From NCBI GenBank assembly GCA_038503035.1, contig JAVSML010020371.1, forward strand, positions 124,001 to 188,000: a DNA stretch of 64,000 nt, written 5' to 3'. Positions 1 through 12,000 of the stretch are shown here, in pieces (position 1 is the stretch's first letter; every line of letters begins with the position of its first letter). The DNA comes from Crocodylus rhombifer (taxonomy: Eukaryota; Chordata; Crocodylia; Crocodylidae). A model generated the notes under the pieces. The model ran no database searches, had not been told where the DNA came from, and saw only the letters and a list, made by a program, of their open reading frames with translations. The position numbers and the translations under genes are program-made.

Positions 1-2931
1 CTTCTACGAACTTAAATGTGCATCATGTCACCCCTGATGCACTCTTCTCCCTGGGAGATGAGTGACTGAGTGTATCAAGGGCTGTGGGCTGTAGTCCTCT
101 CGGTCTAAGGACATAGGCAGATGAGGTTCTTTGGATAAACATGAGATCTTTTATGAGACCAATTAAATAGTTGGAAAAATTGTTCTTTGCAAACTTTGGG
201 GCAAAAAGTGAAGGGTGTTTGTGCCCAAAAGCTTGCAAAGAACAATTTTTCTAATGTTTTAGGTGGTCTCATAAAAGGTATCACATTTACCCAAACAGCC
301 GTGTCTATCAGTGCATCAGCATATTCAGCAGTGAGCTGATGATGTGGGAGGTGTTAGGGTCTGGAAAATGCTGCCAGCTGCCAACCGTCACTTCTCCGGC
401 CTGTACGGTCTGCTGGGCTCCCATCGGCATTGCCTTGAGCCAGGCAGGTGGAGAGGCTGAGCGTAGGGCAGCATTTGTCTAGACCAGCTAAAGGCCCCTC
501 TCCACTTGTGTGGCTGGCCTTGATTTGGTCGTGCTTCTATGACCAGAAGATAGAAACATTTTGTATGATTCGATGCTCGACTCTGCCCCTGGACCTCCTT
601 TAGCTCCGGTATTTTGGTGCTAGAGATTTGTGCTATGTAAGATGCCTTTCGCTTGGCCAGCCGAGTGGGAAAGGCTGGGGCAGGACAGCCAGGTCATCTA
701 TCGGTGTCTGGGGTCACAGCAGGACCCTTTTTACTGCTGTTTCCTGCTGGGGCCTGCTGGCCTGCGTGCGTGCTCTGCTTTCCAGTGGAGGCAATGGGGC
801 TGGGGTCCCAGTCGCAGTGGTACTCTGCTCATAGGTCCAGAAATGAAGGGTCCAGTTTCAATGGAGAAGTCAACAGTTCGGTGGCTGTATCTGACAAGAT
901 CACGGCTCTGAGCAGTAGCGCTTCCCCCGCCACAGCGGTGAAAGTGGCTCTGAAGCGTGCAGTGCCGTGTGGCTATTCATACCCCAGTGGCCTACTCATT
1001 AGCACTCTGTCTTTCTGATGCCATGGATCTCATTATAAATGACTTAAGCCCTAGGAAAGGACATCGATCTGGCTTTGAAACCACACAGGTGGCTACGCAA
1101 GCATGTCCTCCGAGTCAGCTGTTACTGTGAATCACAGGAATTCATGGCTACACTGGACCATGTTGGACTTGTGGACTTGCCCATGCCTTCAGGCTTCAGC
1201 ACCAAAAGCACCAAGTAATAAAATCATCCTCCCTCAATCGGCCTCTCAGCCCTTCTGCTTTATCTGTCTTCAGCATCTTTCGTTTGAATCATGCCCGTCT
1301 CAAAGCAATTCACACCATGCCCCCTTGGCTGCAATCTCACGGGATCTTGTGCAACTGGCAGTTACCACCTATTGTACAGGAAAAGGGCTGAAAGAGATAA
1401 TTGCATGCCTGAGAAATGACTTCATTTCCACTCCAAAGTTATGGCCTTTATTGTGAATTCACCCTTCTGATATGTTTTTACTTCTTCATTCATATATATT
1501 GATATTTGAGTCAGCCTCTTTTTTTTTCCTAGATGCTGCATTTTGTCAAATTATTAAAAATGTGGAGAGTACCAAAGCAGCAAATGTGCCATGCTCTGTG
1601 TCTCATCACATAACTGCATAGCCTTGTGCTTCACTGCTTGTTCTCTCTCCTGCCTCCTCCACGCCTGGAGAAACGTGAGTCTGAGAAGCCTCACAGGTTT
1701 TCAGACTCTGACAGATCACCAAATAAATAAATGGGCAGTACATTGATTGCTGTGTCACAGATTACTGAAAGTAGCATTGGTCCAAGGTCCATAGCTTTTA
1801 TATTTAGCCTGGGACCGCTGCCAACAAAAAGCTCTGCTAGATTGAAGAATCAGTGACAAATGTAATGCTGATGCATTGTGATCCGGCAGACTACAGAAGC
1901 ACTATTTATGCCACTGGAAAGCCAGGAATCCTCTTTTAATTTGTGTCTAAACCTGGCAGTTCCAGGCTGTTGACCGAATGTCTTTCTGACTATCATCTTG
2001 CGTTTGCCCCGGTTCAACTCTAACTTGATTTTAGTGACTGCAGCCAGAAGAATCTTTAGGTGTGAAAAACAGTGTTTTATGCTGTCTGTAAACTGGCCAT
2101 CCCGGCTTTCAAACAGTATAAAGCATTAATCGCTATTATGAGTTATGAATACAAACCTGCTGCTACCACTCCCCTGGAATTGCAGCAACGGGGGAACAGG
2201 ATGCCAGTGGGGTTTACGTGACTCTTAAGTTCTGGTTTATCTCAACCCATCAGTAAAAAACTTTCCAGACCCCTGAGGTTTGAGACAAGTGTCAGAAGTT
2301 GTTCAAACCTCGATGCAGAGAATCGGACAGCGAGGGCTGTTTGTTGGGGTGGACTGAAAATGGGGCATGGAGCCTGTTAGGTCCACCTTAGACATCAGGA
2401 GTGACAGCAGGTCATTGGCAGCCATTCGGCCATGCTCCATCCCAGACTTTTCTGCCCTTTCCACTGAGACTCTCAAATATTCTCTTCCAGGCTACAAAGC
2501 AAATCCATGAATGTCTAGAACCTCCCCCCTCGCGATGATACACAAAATAGCTTCCACCACCTCCAAAAGCCCACCCTTGTACAGCTACTCTTGGAGGGAG
2601 AGAGCTTGAAGGTGAGAGGCCAGTCGGGCTCGCATGGGCTCTGGTGGCTTTGAGGTCTCCATTCAGCAAGCCAACTAAGCACTGAAGTCAGCACTGAAGT
2701 CTGTGCAATAGGAAAGGTGCAGTCTGAGTTGGTAGCCACGGCAGAGACTATCACAGGGGTGGCTTTTGTTCTGGGTCAGATTCAAACTGGACACCTGGAC
2801 TTGCAGATCTCTTGAGCCATCCCAGTCTCTATCAAGCGTGGCCATTGGTGCAGCAAACTCCAGCATGCAAGATGTAGTAAATCCTGGCTTGTCTAGCTGT
2901 CTAATGCCTCCTGTTTGTGTCTTTGACTTAG
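1..2931 (+). other. SCAP: SCAP intron (upstream part; continues beyond the window)
   Basis: No coding exon was found here. The first SCAP coding exon, which should encode the N-terminus and first membrane helix, is not recognisable. Apart from the inverted repeat near the left end, the stretch looks like moderately AT-rich unique intron sequence. Confidence 0.7.
87..290. repeat. Interspersed repeat, two copies head to head forming a 60-bp inverted repeat
   Basis: Arms at about 145-204 and 222-281 are imperfect reverse complements of each other (shared TTTTATGAGACC and TTGTTCTTTGCAAA). The 17-bp centre carries the GAAGGGTGTTTG piece. The same motif order (TCTTTTATTAGACC, TAGTTG..AAAA, CTTTTGGGCACA, CACCCTTCATCAGGC) is seen once at 9949-10090. 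The wording resembles repeats common in crocodilian and turtle genomes; the family name is uncertain. Confidence 0.7.
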
Positions 2932-3061
2932 CTACCCACTGCTCAAGCTCCCGTTACCTGGAACAGGACCTGTGGAGTACAGTACCCCTGTGAAGGACTA
3001 CGCTCCACCTTCTTTGGCCCCCAGCCCCCGGCAAGGAGACCCCAATGAGAGACCCGATTGG
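2932..3061 (+). CDS. SCAP: SCAP exon S1: start of luminal loop 1
   Basis: The first SCAP exon visible here. It begins with the last base of a split Cys codon and encodes [16 protein letters not shown] onward to a Trp codon. It corresponds to the segment just after the first transmembrane helix. The acceptor ends in TTAG and the donor is GTAAGT. The incoming split codon shows that at least one coding exon lies upstream. Confidence 0.95.
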
Positions 3062-6000
3062 GTAAGTCTGCACTACTGTGTTGTACATGAGTGTGTACCT
3101 CCAGTGCCTTGTGCACCTTTGTGCCATGAGCTGGTGACACACCTGATGATTTCTGCACCTCGCATGGTCTGTCCTGAGTCTCACATCCTACCAGGAGTCT
3201 AGTTTCCAGGCAACCAGAGTAGGTAAAAGCTGTCAGGAGCTGTTTGTTGAGGGTTGGCTTGCCAGGGAGAAAATGGATAATTGTAGCCCTTGGCCAGCAT
3301 GACGTCTCTTCAGTTGCTCTTCTCAATTTTTCCTCAGTTGTTTTAAACGAATTTAGTTGCAGCTGCTGGATTGATAGCCAGGAGGCAGTGTTATGTCACC
3401 AGCCCAACGGGTGCATCACAGGCTGTGGGAGAGGAAGCTACCCTGTTCCTCCTCTGCCCCATCGCCTTGCTGCTGCTGCTGCTTAAAGTTCCCACCGACA
3501 AGGGGTAGGGCAGGGTCACTTCTTGTTTATTATCTGATGGCCTTGATAATAGGGATGCCTGTGGGCTGGGAGCTGGCTCCTGGCCTACCAACCAACTAGC
3601 AAGACGTAGGCAGCTGACCAGCTACCAGAACACAAAGGCTGTCGGTCGTGATCCGCCTGAGCTGGGATCAGGGTGGTGGCTGGGAGGTGAACCGATCTGT
3701 TCCTAATTCTTGGAGTCTTGTAACTCACCCTCTGTAGGCTCTCCTTCCACCCCACAAAGCAGCTGAGCGTCTCCATCACAACTAGCAGCCTTTTCCTGGC
3801 AATGTTGCCAGTCTGTCTCATGGCCAGTGTGAAAGCTGATTTCTTAAGGCCAACGACCAAGTATTTTCCATGCGACTTTAAGCAGCCACCAGCCCCAGCT
3901 GGCTGCCCCAGCATGACTAGTGTGCTGTGTGCTAATGAGAGGAAGCATGAATACAGGGTTCACACTGACCTGGGGAGGTAATTTGGGTTCCTTGTGTTGA
4001 CTGGGATTGTGCAAGTTTGAGACACATGGCCAACTGCATCGAGCAAGAGTTTATCTTCACTTTTGCATGAGTGGACTGGGACCTTTTCACCAAGGTCAGT
4101 CAGTAGCTGTAGTCAAAAGTCACCTTTTCTTGCATATCATAGCTCTGCTAGCATCCTCCATGCCCCCGTGGCTCCCGTCTTTACATTCCGACACCTCTTT
4201 TAAACAGAGACTGCCTAGTGTGTCAAAACTGCTGGAAAACCAGGATCTCCCTGCTTCTCGTGTGCTCTAGAAGCAGGGAGGTCCTGGTTGAAGCCGTGTC
4301 TGTTTTCCCCCACACTCTTGCAGTTGCCACAGTGCAGCCAGTCACAGCAGTTCCCATAATCAGGGCTGTTGGCTGGTAAAATCTCTTCTGCTGTGCCCGT
4401 CCAAAAGCAGCCTGTAGCTTTCTAGTAAGTAAAACAAGTGGGAGGAATGTGGAGAACTCCTGACAGAGGTAAAAGCACTTGGAGCCAAAAACTACAAAGG
4501 CAGAAAACTGTCCCGAAATTAAGGCAAGAAGAGAGAAAGGATGTGGTGGGGAGGAGGACAAGCAGCTATGGATGGAGGTCACCTGTCCATCAGTCCTTCA
4601 AAGGAGGGGCCTGCAGAAAAGGTTAGGAGTCAGTGCTCTAGCATTTACTAAGGAGGTCCTTGCCTATCCCAGCTCCTTGCAGTCTTCACATCCAGCCACT
4701 GTTCCCAGAAGGTAATTCCCTATTGTCCCTCTGCTTTCTTCCACAGTATGTTGGTGCTCCCGTGGCCTACATCCAGCAAATCTTCGTGAAAGCCACCGTC
4801 TCCCCCTGGCACAAGCACTTCCTCACTGTTGATGTGTTTCGTTCACCGCTGTCCCGGGTCTTCCAGCTCGTGGAGGAAATTAGAAACCACGCCCTGAGGG
4901 ACAGGTAGTTACAGTTTATGGATGTCTGCAGAAAGCGTGCAAGTGCCTGTCAGTGTTGTAAGGGCTCAGCTTCAGACCTAGTGCTCGGTGGGTCTGGGTC
5001 CAGCCATCAGGATTGAAATTCTCAGATTCTGGAAATGAGAGATGTGAGAATGAAGCTGGACCTGATGGCAGGTGGCAGGCGTCACTCACACACGTCACAC
5101 CTTGCCCACCACAGCACAGCCCTATTCAGAAAGCTGTCAGACGTCCTCCCGTAGCAGCCTTGGGGACCCAGGGCTGGCAGGGACTTCCCAGATCACAGAG
5201 CCTGTTCCCCTACCATCACAAACAAGCATGGAAATCATCCCTTTCACAGACAGCAGTCCCAGCACCTCTCATGGTTGGAAACCTCCAAGTTTCCAGCTCA
5301 AATCATAATTTGTGGTTAGTGTATACCCATTTGTCCTTGTGCCAGGATTATCCTGTAGCCTAAATCAGCCTTTTTAGACTCAAAGCACCCCTGAATGTCT
5401 AGGCACCCCTGGTTAGACTCAAGGTACCCCTTAGGAAATGCCCGCTTTTTGTTTTCACTCCTTCTTGACTACAAAAAACACTAGAGCAATTATTCTGTGG
5501 CAGAAAACTCAGAAAGACCATACCTGGGCAGCATGTTTCTAACACCATGGATTCCTTTTTGAAATCTCTGGGTTTATCTTGTGGTTCATGTTTGGATCTA
5601 ATAGTGCTAGCATTGCATTGCACCCTTGAAAAGATCTCAAGGAACCCTAAGGTGCTGCAGCCTCCTGGTTGAGCATCATTGGCTTAAATAGCTCTTCTTC
5701 CTTTCTGGTATTTACCTCCATGATGTACTTATAAAGGAGCAATGTTTGGCTAGGCCGGACAAGCCAAGCTTTTAGGCTTCCCACCTGAAGTCGACTCTCT
5801 GTTTTTTTGATGACCCTCGTGGCTCTTCTCCGCACCTTTTACTGACAGAATTCACTTCTTGGGTGACCAGCATGGGAAGCAGGATTTCAAAGGAGGTCTC
5901 GCCACTGCAGTGTACAACTACATCCCTGTTTCATCACTTCTGCTGGAAATACCTCTCCTGCCACATCCTAGAAACTCGTTTACTTTCTTGCATTGTGTTG

Positions 6001-9000
6001 GTGCCTTGTGGTCACTCTGTGATCAGCCCGTACTCCCATGTTTTTCTGTTCCTCACTTGTTTCCAACATATGAGTTCCTGGTCTCTCACAGGAATTGTGT
6101 TTATTCAGATTCACAGAAGTTTAGGGCTGGAAGGGACCTTGTGAGATCACTGTGTCCAACCCCCCCACTATGGGCAGGAAAGACTCCTGGGGACAAATTT
6201 TAGTGTCTAATAACATGACATTGCACTTTGTGCTAATCATTTCACCCGATTTGTGTTTCTCCAGTTTTCAAGGTCATCCAGTTTTCCTGTATGATATCCC
6301 AAGTTTCCTGTGTGTTGACAATACCACCCACCTGTGTCATCAGCAGATTTCATTAGCGCACTTCAACTTTTGTTCCCAAAGTCATTAAAGAAAATATTTA
6401 ATCAGACAGATCCCAAGAGCAGTCCTTGAGGAACTATGCCCATCCCTTTTTGCCTTATAGCTCGAGTCTCAATCCCTAGCTTAACGAAAAATGTATCATG
6501 CAGCATTGTATTAAAGGCTTTATTGAAGTCTAGATAGATTGATTCTACTGCCTATTGCTTACCCAGAAAATCAGTTATTTTGTAAAGAAAGGCTTCAGAA
6601 CTCTCTTGCCCAAGTCATTCATTGTTGGTAAACCTACGTTGCATATTATCCCATTGCCAATTTCCCTCCATGTCTTTAGTATTCTTTCCTCCTGGGTTTG
6701 TTGTAAAACCTTGCATACGGCAGAGGTCAGGCTGTTGGGTCTAGAGTTGCTCTGATTGTTTTTTTCCCCCTCACTTAAACATATGTTATTTGCCAGGCAA
6801 ATGATACCACACTTGCCTTGACAGACTTATTGCTGCCAGCCTTGCGAGTTCAGGTGCTAGGTCTTTGGATGAAGATTATCTGGCTCCTTGGACCTATCAA
6901 GTTCTCTGAATGTTGCCTCCCCCACGTGTGGTGATTTCCTTGTTCATTTGTCCTCGCTTCTATTAGCCACCTTGCCTTTGTCCCAAAGCTGAACAGCCAT
7001 CGCTCCATTGAAAACTGAGCCAGAGAGTGGTAAGGTAGTGATTCGATTTTCTGGCTGTACATAGCTTCTCTTCAGTCTCAATTCCATCCTCGCTGCACTT
7101 CTTCTTTCTTTATTCCATGATTTTTATGGCAAAAGAATTTCCACTATTTGTTTTAATTCCCTTTGCAAGGTCAAACTCAGCTGGGGTTTTGGCAGCTCTT
7201 GCTTTAGCCCCACCTGGGCTCCTGACCTTCCACATATGTTTCCTTTGCTGATCTGTCTTTTGTTCTATTTCTTTCTAGGCTTCTTGCTTATACCTACTAT
7301 CCTTTCTGAGGAGTTATTCGTCTCTTTAGTGCTGGCACACTTCCATACTAGGTCTCAATAGCCTTGGCACTGATGTCCTGGCTGTGCATGTTTGTTTTTA
7401 GTTCATCTGCCTCTTTATCTTCCCCGTATGGATCGCGATTGGGGGATGCTGTGTGTTCGTCAGTCACCAGTTACAAACAGGCTGCTCCCTGTGTCTCTGT
7501 TATCTCTGATCAGTGCGATGCCCTTGATGGTCAATGCCACTGCATGTGCCAACTAGAAATGAAGGGCTGTGTACTCTCATGGCCAGCTACAGCTAATCTT
7601 GGTAAGAAAGGTTCTCCTTTTTCTAGCTGTTTGCAAAGTCAGTCTGAAAGGAACACCGTCTTGTTTCACATGCTCTCAGATAAGGCACACATGGGCTCAC
7701 CATGGCTGATTGGTCCCAGGCATCCATGTCACTCGCCCTCTCCTTTCAGCTCCAAAGCTCAAGCTTTAACTGTCACAGCTGCTGCTGAATTGGCAGCAAC
7801 TTTGGGCTGAGTTTAACTGAGAACTGGACTATATAGCACGGGCCTGGAAAAGCAGCACAGCCCTCAGCATCCATTACAACATCCCTGTGCCTCCATTCCA
7901 GTGTGGAAATCAGCTTCATTATTTAAAACACACACTCCAGTTTTGAATAGCCATATTTGGGAAAAGGGTGCATGTGGTATACAGTTTAATGCAGCAACGT
8001 GGTACGTGTGATATCCTTTGGATTGTGTACTTGTTGAGATCACATTCCATTTATTTTAGCCCGCTCCAAAACATGCGATGTGCTGGAGCACTTATTTTTA
8101 ATAGGGAAAAGTATAGGTATATGCCAAAGCTGTTAGTGGCTTATGTTGGGCATTGAGTTAGAGCAGCTGCTAACGTGGAGTCAGTAAGACATAGGAGGCA
8201 GTTTTGTCAGCATTAGCTTCTGGAGTTATTTGAGGCCTGGCTGCAAGAAAAGACCAGAATCCTCCCCTTTCACCGAGTTATTGCTTCAGGTTCCTTGCTG
8301 ATTCAGGCAGGAAGCTTTATATCTCTTGCCTGCCTGTGGTTTCCAGTTGGAGTGTTTCCTGTGCACCCGGGAGGGTGAAACACGGCGATTTTTGTGGAAT
8401 GAATAATCGGGCACAGGTGTGGGGTGGGCCACGGGTTCTAGGGCGGGTCCTGCCGGCTGCCCGGGCTATGTCCACTTCCAAAGCATTGTTCTCTTTCTCG
8501 GCAACACCTTGTGCTTGAACAGCCAAAGGGAAATTGCAGCCACTCCCATGCCCTGCAGTCCCTGGGCCTTGCACAACCCAGGGCCTATATAAACCAAGAT
8601 CGAATCGTGTCTCATGGGCCTCTGATTTATTAGTGCAGATTACATAATCTTGTGCTGAGCAAGTTTTTATCTTATTGTGTAGAACACATGGCACTTTTGT
8701 GTGCCTGACACTAAAGGGAGGTGCACACCACTTTGCCAGCTGGGAAGAGAGGCACTTACTATGCTGCGTAGGTGACGGGTGCCTTCCCAGAGCCTGAGTC
8801 CGCAGCATTTACTCGTGTGAACAGTGTTTCGTGAGTGAGGATTGCAGGTTTGCACTTGCTGTTAAGGAGCATGAGCACATACTGCTCTGCGTGGGAACTG
8901 GGGGTGATGAGGTGTCTCCATTAGGTCATGCCATGGCCTGAACAGTTTCATTCTTGCTGTGTCCTCGGTATGTTTTAGAGCCCTCTGCAGCCCTTAACCG

Positions 9001-12000
9001 ATCATTACCCTAAACACTGTGTTAGGTTTGGATTGGCAACTGCATTTAGCAAACACAGAAAAGGAGAGGCAGAGAGATGAAGCCCAAGTTTTCTAAAGAG
9101 CTCCCTGCTTCATAATGCAGAATCATAGCGTCATAGAGAAGTAGGACTGGAAGAGACCTCGAGTGGTAACATCTAGTCAGCCCCCAGCCTGAGGCAGAAT
9201 CATCCCTGTCCAAACCATCCTGTGCAAATCCATAATCTAACCTCTTCATAAAACTACCATCAGTCATGATACAAAACAAGATGTAACAGTTCTTGGGTCC
9301 TGTTTTAAAAGTGCTGAACTTTCATGACCTGTGTTTTAAGTCAGAGGGTGCTTCTACAGAAGACAGTTACTGCGGAGCTCCTTAATTATCTCTGCAGTAA
9401 AGTCTTAGCCATCTATACATGTTAGGCTGCAGGAAACTAATTAACTCTGTTGTAGATTAGTACTTATAAACTCAAGTACTATCCTATGGCACCGTTCTTT
9501 TTTTGCACAGCAGTGCATGTATAGACGCTGATGCAGCTGGCTGGGGCACGAGGGTGCTTTAGCCTTGCACTGGAGCACCCTTGTTCCCCAGCCAGCCCTT
9601 CAGCATGTTGAGCTAGGTTGGAGAAGCCCCGGGGTGGTAGACTGACACCTGCCCCCCTTCCCCCCACCCCGCCATCTCCCCTCCAGCCAGGGCTGCTCTA
9701 ACACAGATCAATATGCTGTGGTCCCAGGTGCACATGTAAATGTGGCACCTGGGAGCAATAAACTCCGGTTCAATATGCTCTGGAGTTTATTGCATCACAT
9801 TAATTTCACCCAGTGGGAACTTCAGTGGCCAGCACCTCTGAAAATCAGCATAACTTTTGGCTTTAGAAATGGAAGTAACTCAGGCAGGCACACACTTTAA
9901 AACAGTATGCCCACATGTGTTGAGTGCAGGGTGGAAGTCGGGTATCCAGGTTGTAGCCGTATTGGTCTAGAGGCAAAAGGAATCAGAACTTGTGCCAGAG
10001 GTGATATCTTTTATTAGACCGACTAGATAGTTGCAAAAAATATATATATATATTTGCATGCTTTTGGGCACAGGCACCCTTCATCAGGCATAGAAGATTG
10101 AAAGATTGTAGAAGTTCTCTTCGGTAGAAATGAAAATTCATATTTCACAGGAGAGTGGAAGGTGTGGTAAAGTCTCCTGTTGGGTGGAAGGCAAGAGTCC
10201 ATAGTAGGTTGGAGGCCTACTCCAGGACTACAGCTCCCGGGCACTGTCATTATAAAGAACGGGAGCAGTAATAAGAGGCGTCCTGGGTGCACCCTGCTAA
10301 ACAGCTTTGTCTTTCTGACACGAGTTGTTTGCCTGCACTGCTCCTTGTGTGGCCTGGGCCTGTCTTTCAGTTCTGGGACCAGAAGCTTGGAGGAAGTTTG
10401 CCTGCAGGTGACAGACCTCCTGCCCAGCTTGAAGAAGCTGCGCAACCTGCTGCCGGAGCATGGCTGCCTCCAGCTGTCCCCGGGGAACTTCTGGCAGAAC
10501 GACCGCGAGCGCTTCAACTCCGACCCAGATATCATCAAAACTATCCACCAGCATGAACCAAAGACACTGCAGATGTCAGCGACCCTCAAAGGTGAGAGAC
10601 CATAGCTACCAAGACACTGGGGTGGCTACCTCCATCCTGCCCTGCTGTCCTAATGCACCTCCGAAGGCCAGTAATGCTCAGTTGAGTAGTAGGTTTTTTA
10701 CCACACAGGAGCTCTGGGATGAGGCCACCCAGCATGGTTCATCTGTGGGTTTACATCTGCGTATGGACGCAGCCTTCTAGGTGCAATGCGGATGACCTAA
10801 CCCTTCCCTGTCCCTCCTTACAGACCTGCAGGCTGTTTGCACATAGCAGGCAACTCTAGCTAACCCCATGGTCTTTATTACTCTGTTTGCTTGCATCTCT
10901 CACCCAGTCTCTTCTCTCCGAAGAGCAGTGGCTGAGCTGCCCAGAGTGTGTTGTTACCATTGATGAGCGAACATTCATTGTGTTCCATACTGCACCTCCG
11001 CTGGTTATTGCTGCTGTTCACCCAGGGGGCTTATCTCAGGCTGGGATGCTGCAGGGATAAAAGTGTCTCTGCTCTTTTCATTACGCAAATCAATCTGAGG
11101 CTGAAGTCTCACCGTTCAGCGGTTCCAGGACGCCAGAGGAGTATTTACTCCCTCCTGTCTAGAGGGATGCTGGTGAGGCCAGGAAACTTTCCTTCTGACT
11201 GCCTGAAAGGAGGCCTTGTAACCCTAACCCTCTGTCACTAAACAGCTGGTTGTGTTGAGCACCTGGAACGTGTTCAGCAATGACAGCACATCGAAGGAGG
11301 ACATGGCCTTTTCCCCTGGGAGCGCATGTTCCTCATAAACACACAAAAGATGGAGTCCTCTGGAGTGGTGTTCTTTTAGAGCTGGGTGCGTGCCTTAGTT
11401 GAAGCAGAGAAACGAGGTGTCATGATCTAAGGATAAAAGCAGGTCTTGGATTTCTCTTGGAACAAACACTTTTATCCTAAAGTCCTATGGGATCCTACAG
11501 GTTCCCATTCTCCCACTGTAAGGACCTATGAAGTACCCAAGGTAACACTTTCTCCCAGGACAATTGCTGATTTGAGTTAATTGCCATTCAAGCTGTGTGT
11601 ATAAATGATTGTCCCTGTGCCTGTTTTGTTGCTAGTCAAAGCCCAGGACAATCAGACCTGAGATAAACCTGACATCTGTTTTTAGCCCAAGTGTCCCTAG
11701 CAGGGCAAGTTGAGTCCTGCTAGAGCACACCCCATATCCGTCACCTCTGGGCTGCGTGTCAGTGCTTGGGTGGGTGTTCAAAGACCAAAGACATACCTGC
11801 TCTGTGAGGGCCCTGCAGTCCCACAAGAAAGGACATGTCCTCCAGCATCCTTGGTAATGGGATCTCGTATCTGTTCAGGCCTCTTACCCACACAGGTCTT
11901 AGCCCAGTCTCATGGTGTTTTCTCATGGTGTGTGTTGGCAGATCTGCTGTTCGGACTCCCGGGGAAATACAGCGGGGTGAACTTGTACAATCGGAAGCGG

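Larger units (their letters stand above)
4905..10370 (+). other. SCAP intron S2-S3
   Basis: A 5.5-kb intron made up mainly of repeat remnants (hAT-like MITE, an old CR1 reverse-transcriptase fragment, a CR1 3' end and a crocodilian/turtle-type repeat). About 5690-5840 may be another degenerate LINE piece. From 7100 to 9100 I see no feature. Confidence 0.7.

Noticed and set aside
1..2931. First SCAP coding exon
   Set aside because: I looked for the N-terminal helix segment and a suitable ATG with a phase-2 donor in all plus frames and found none; the short ORFs here lack the expected motif.
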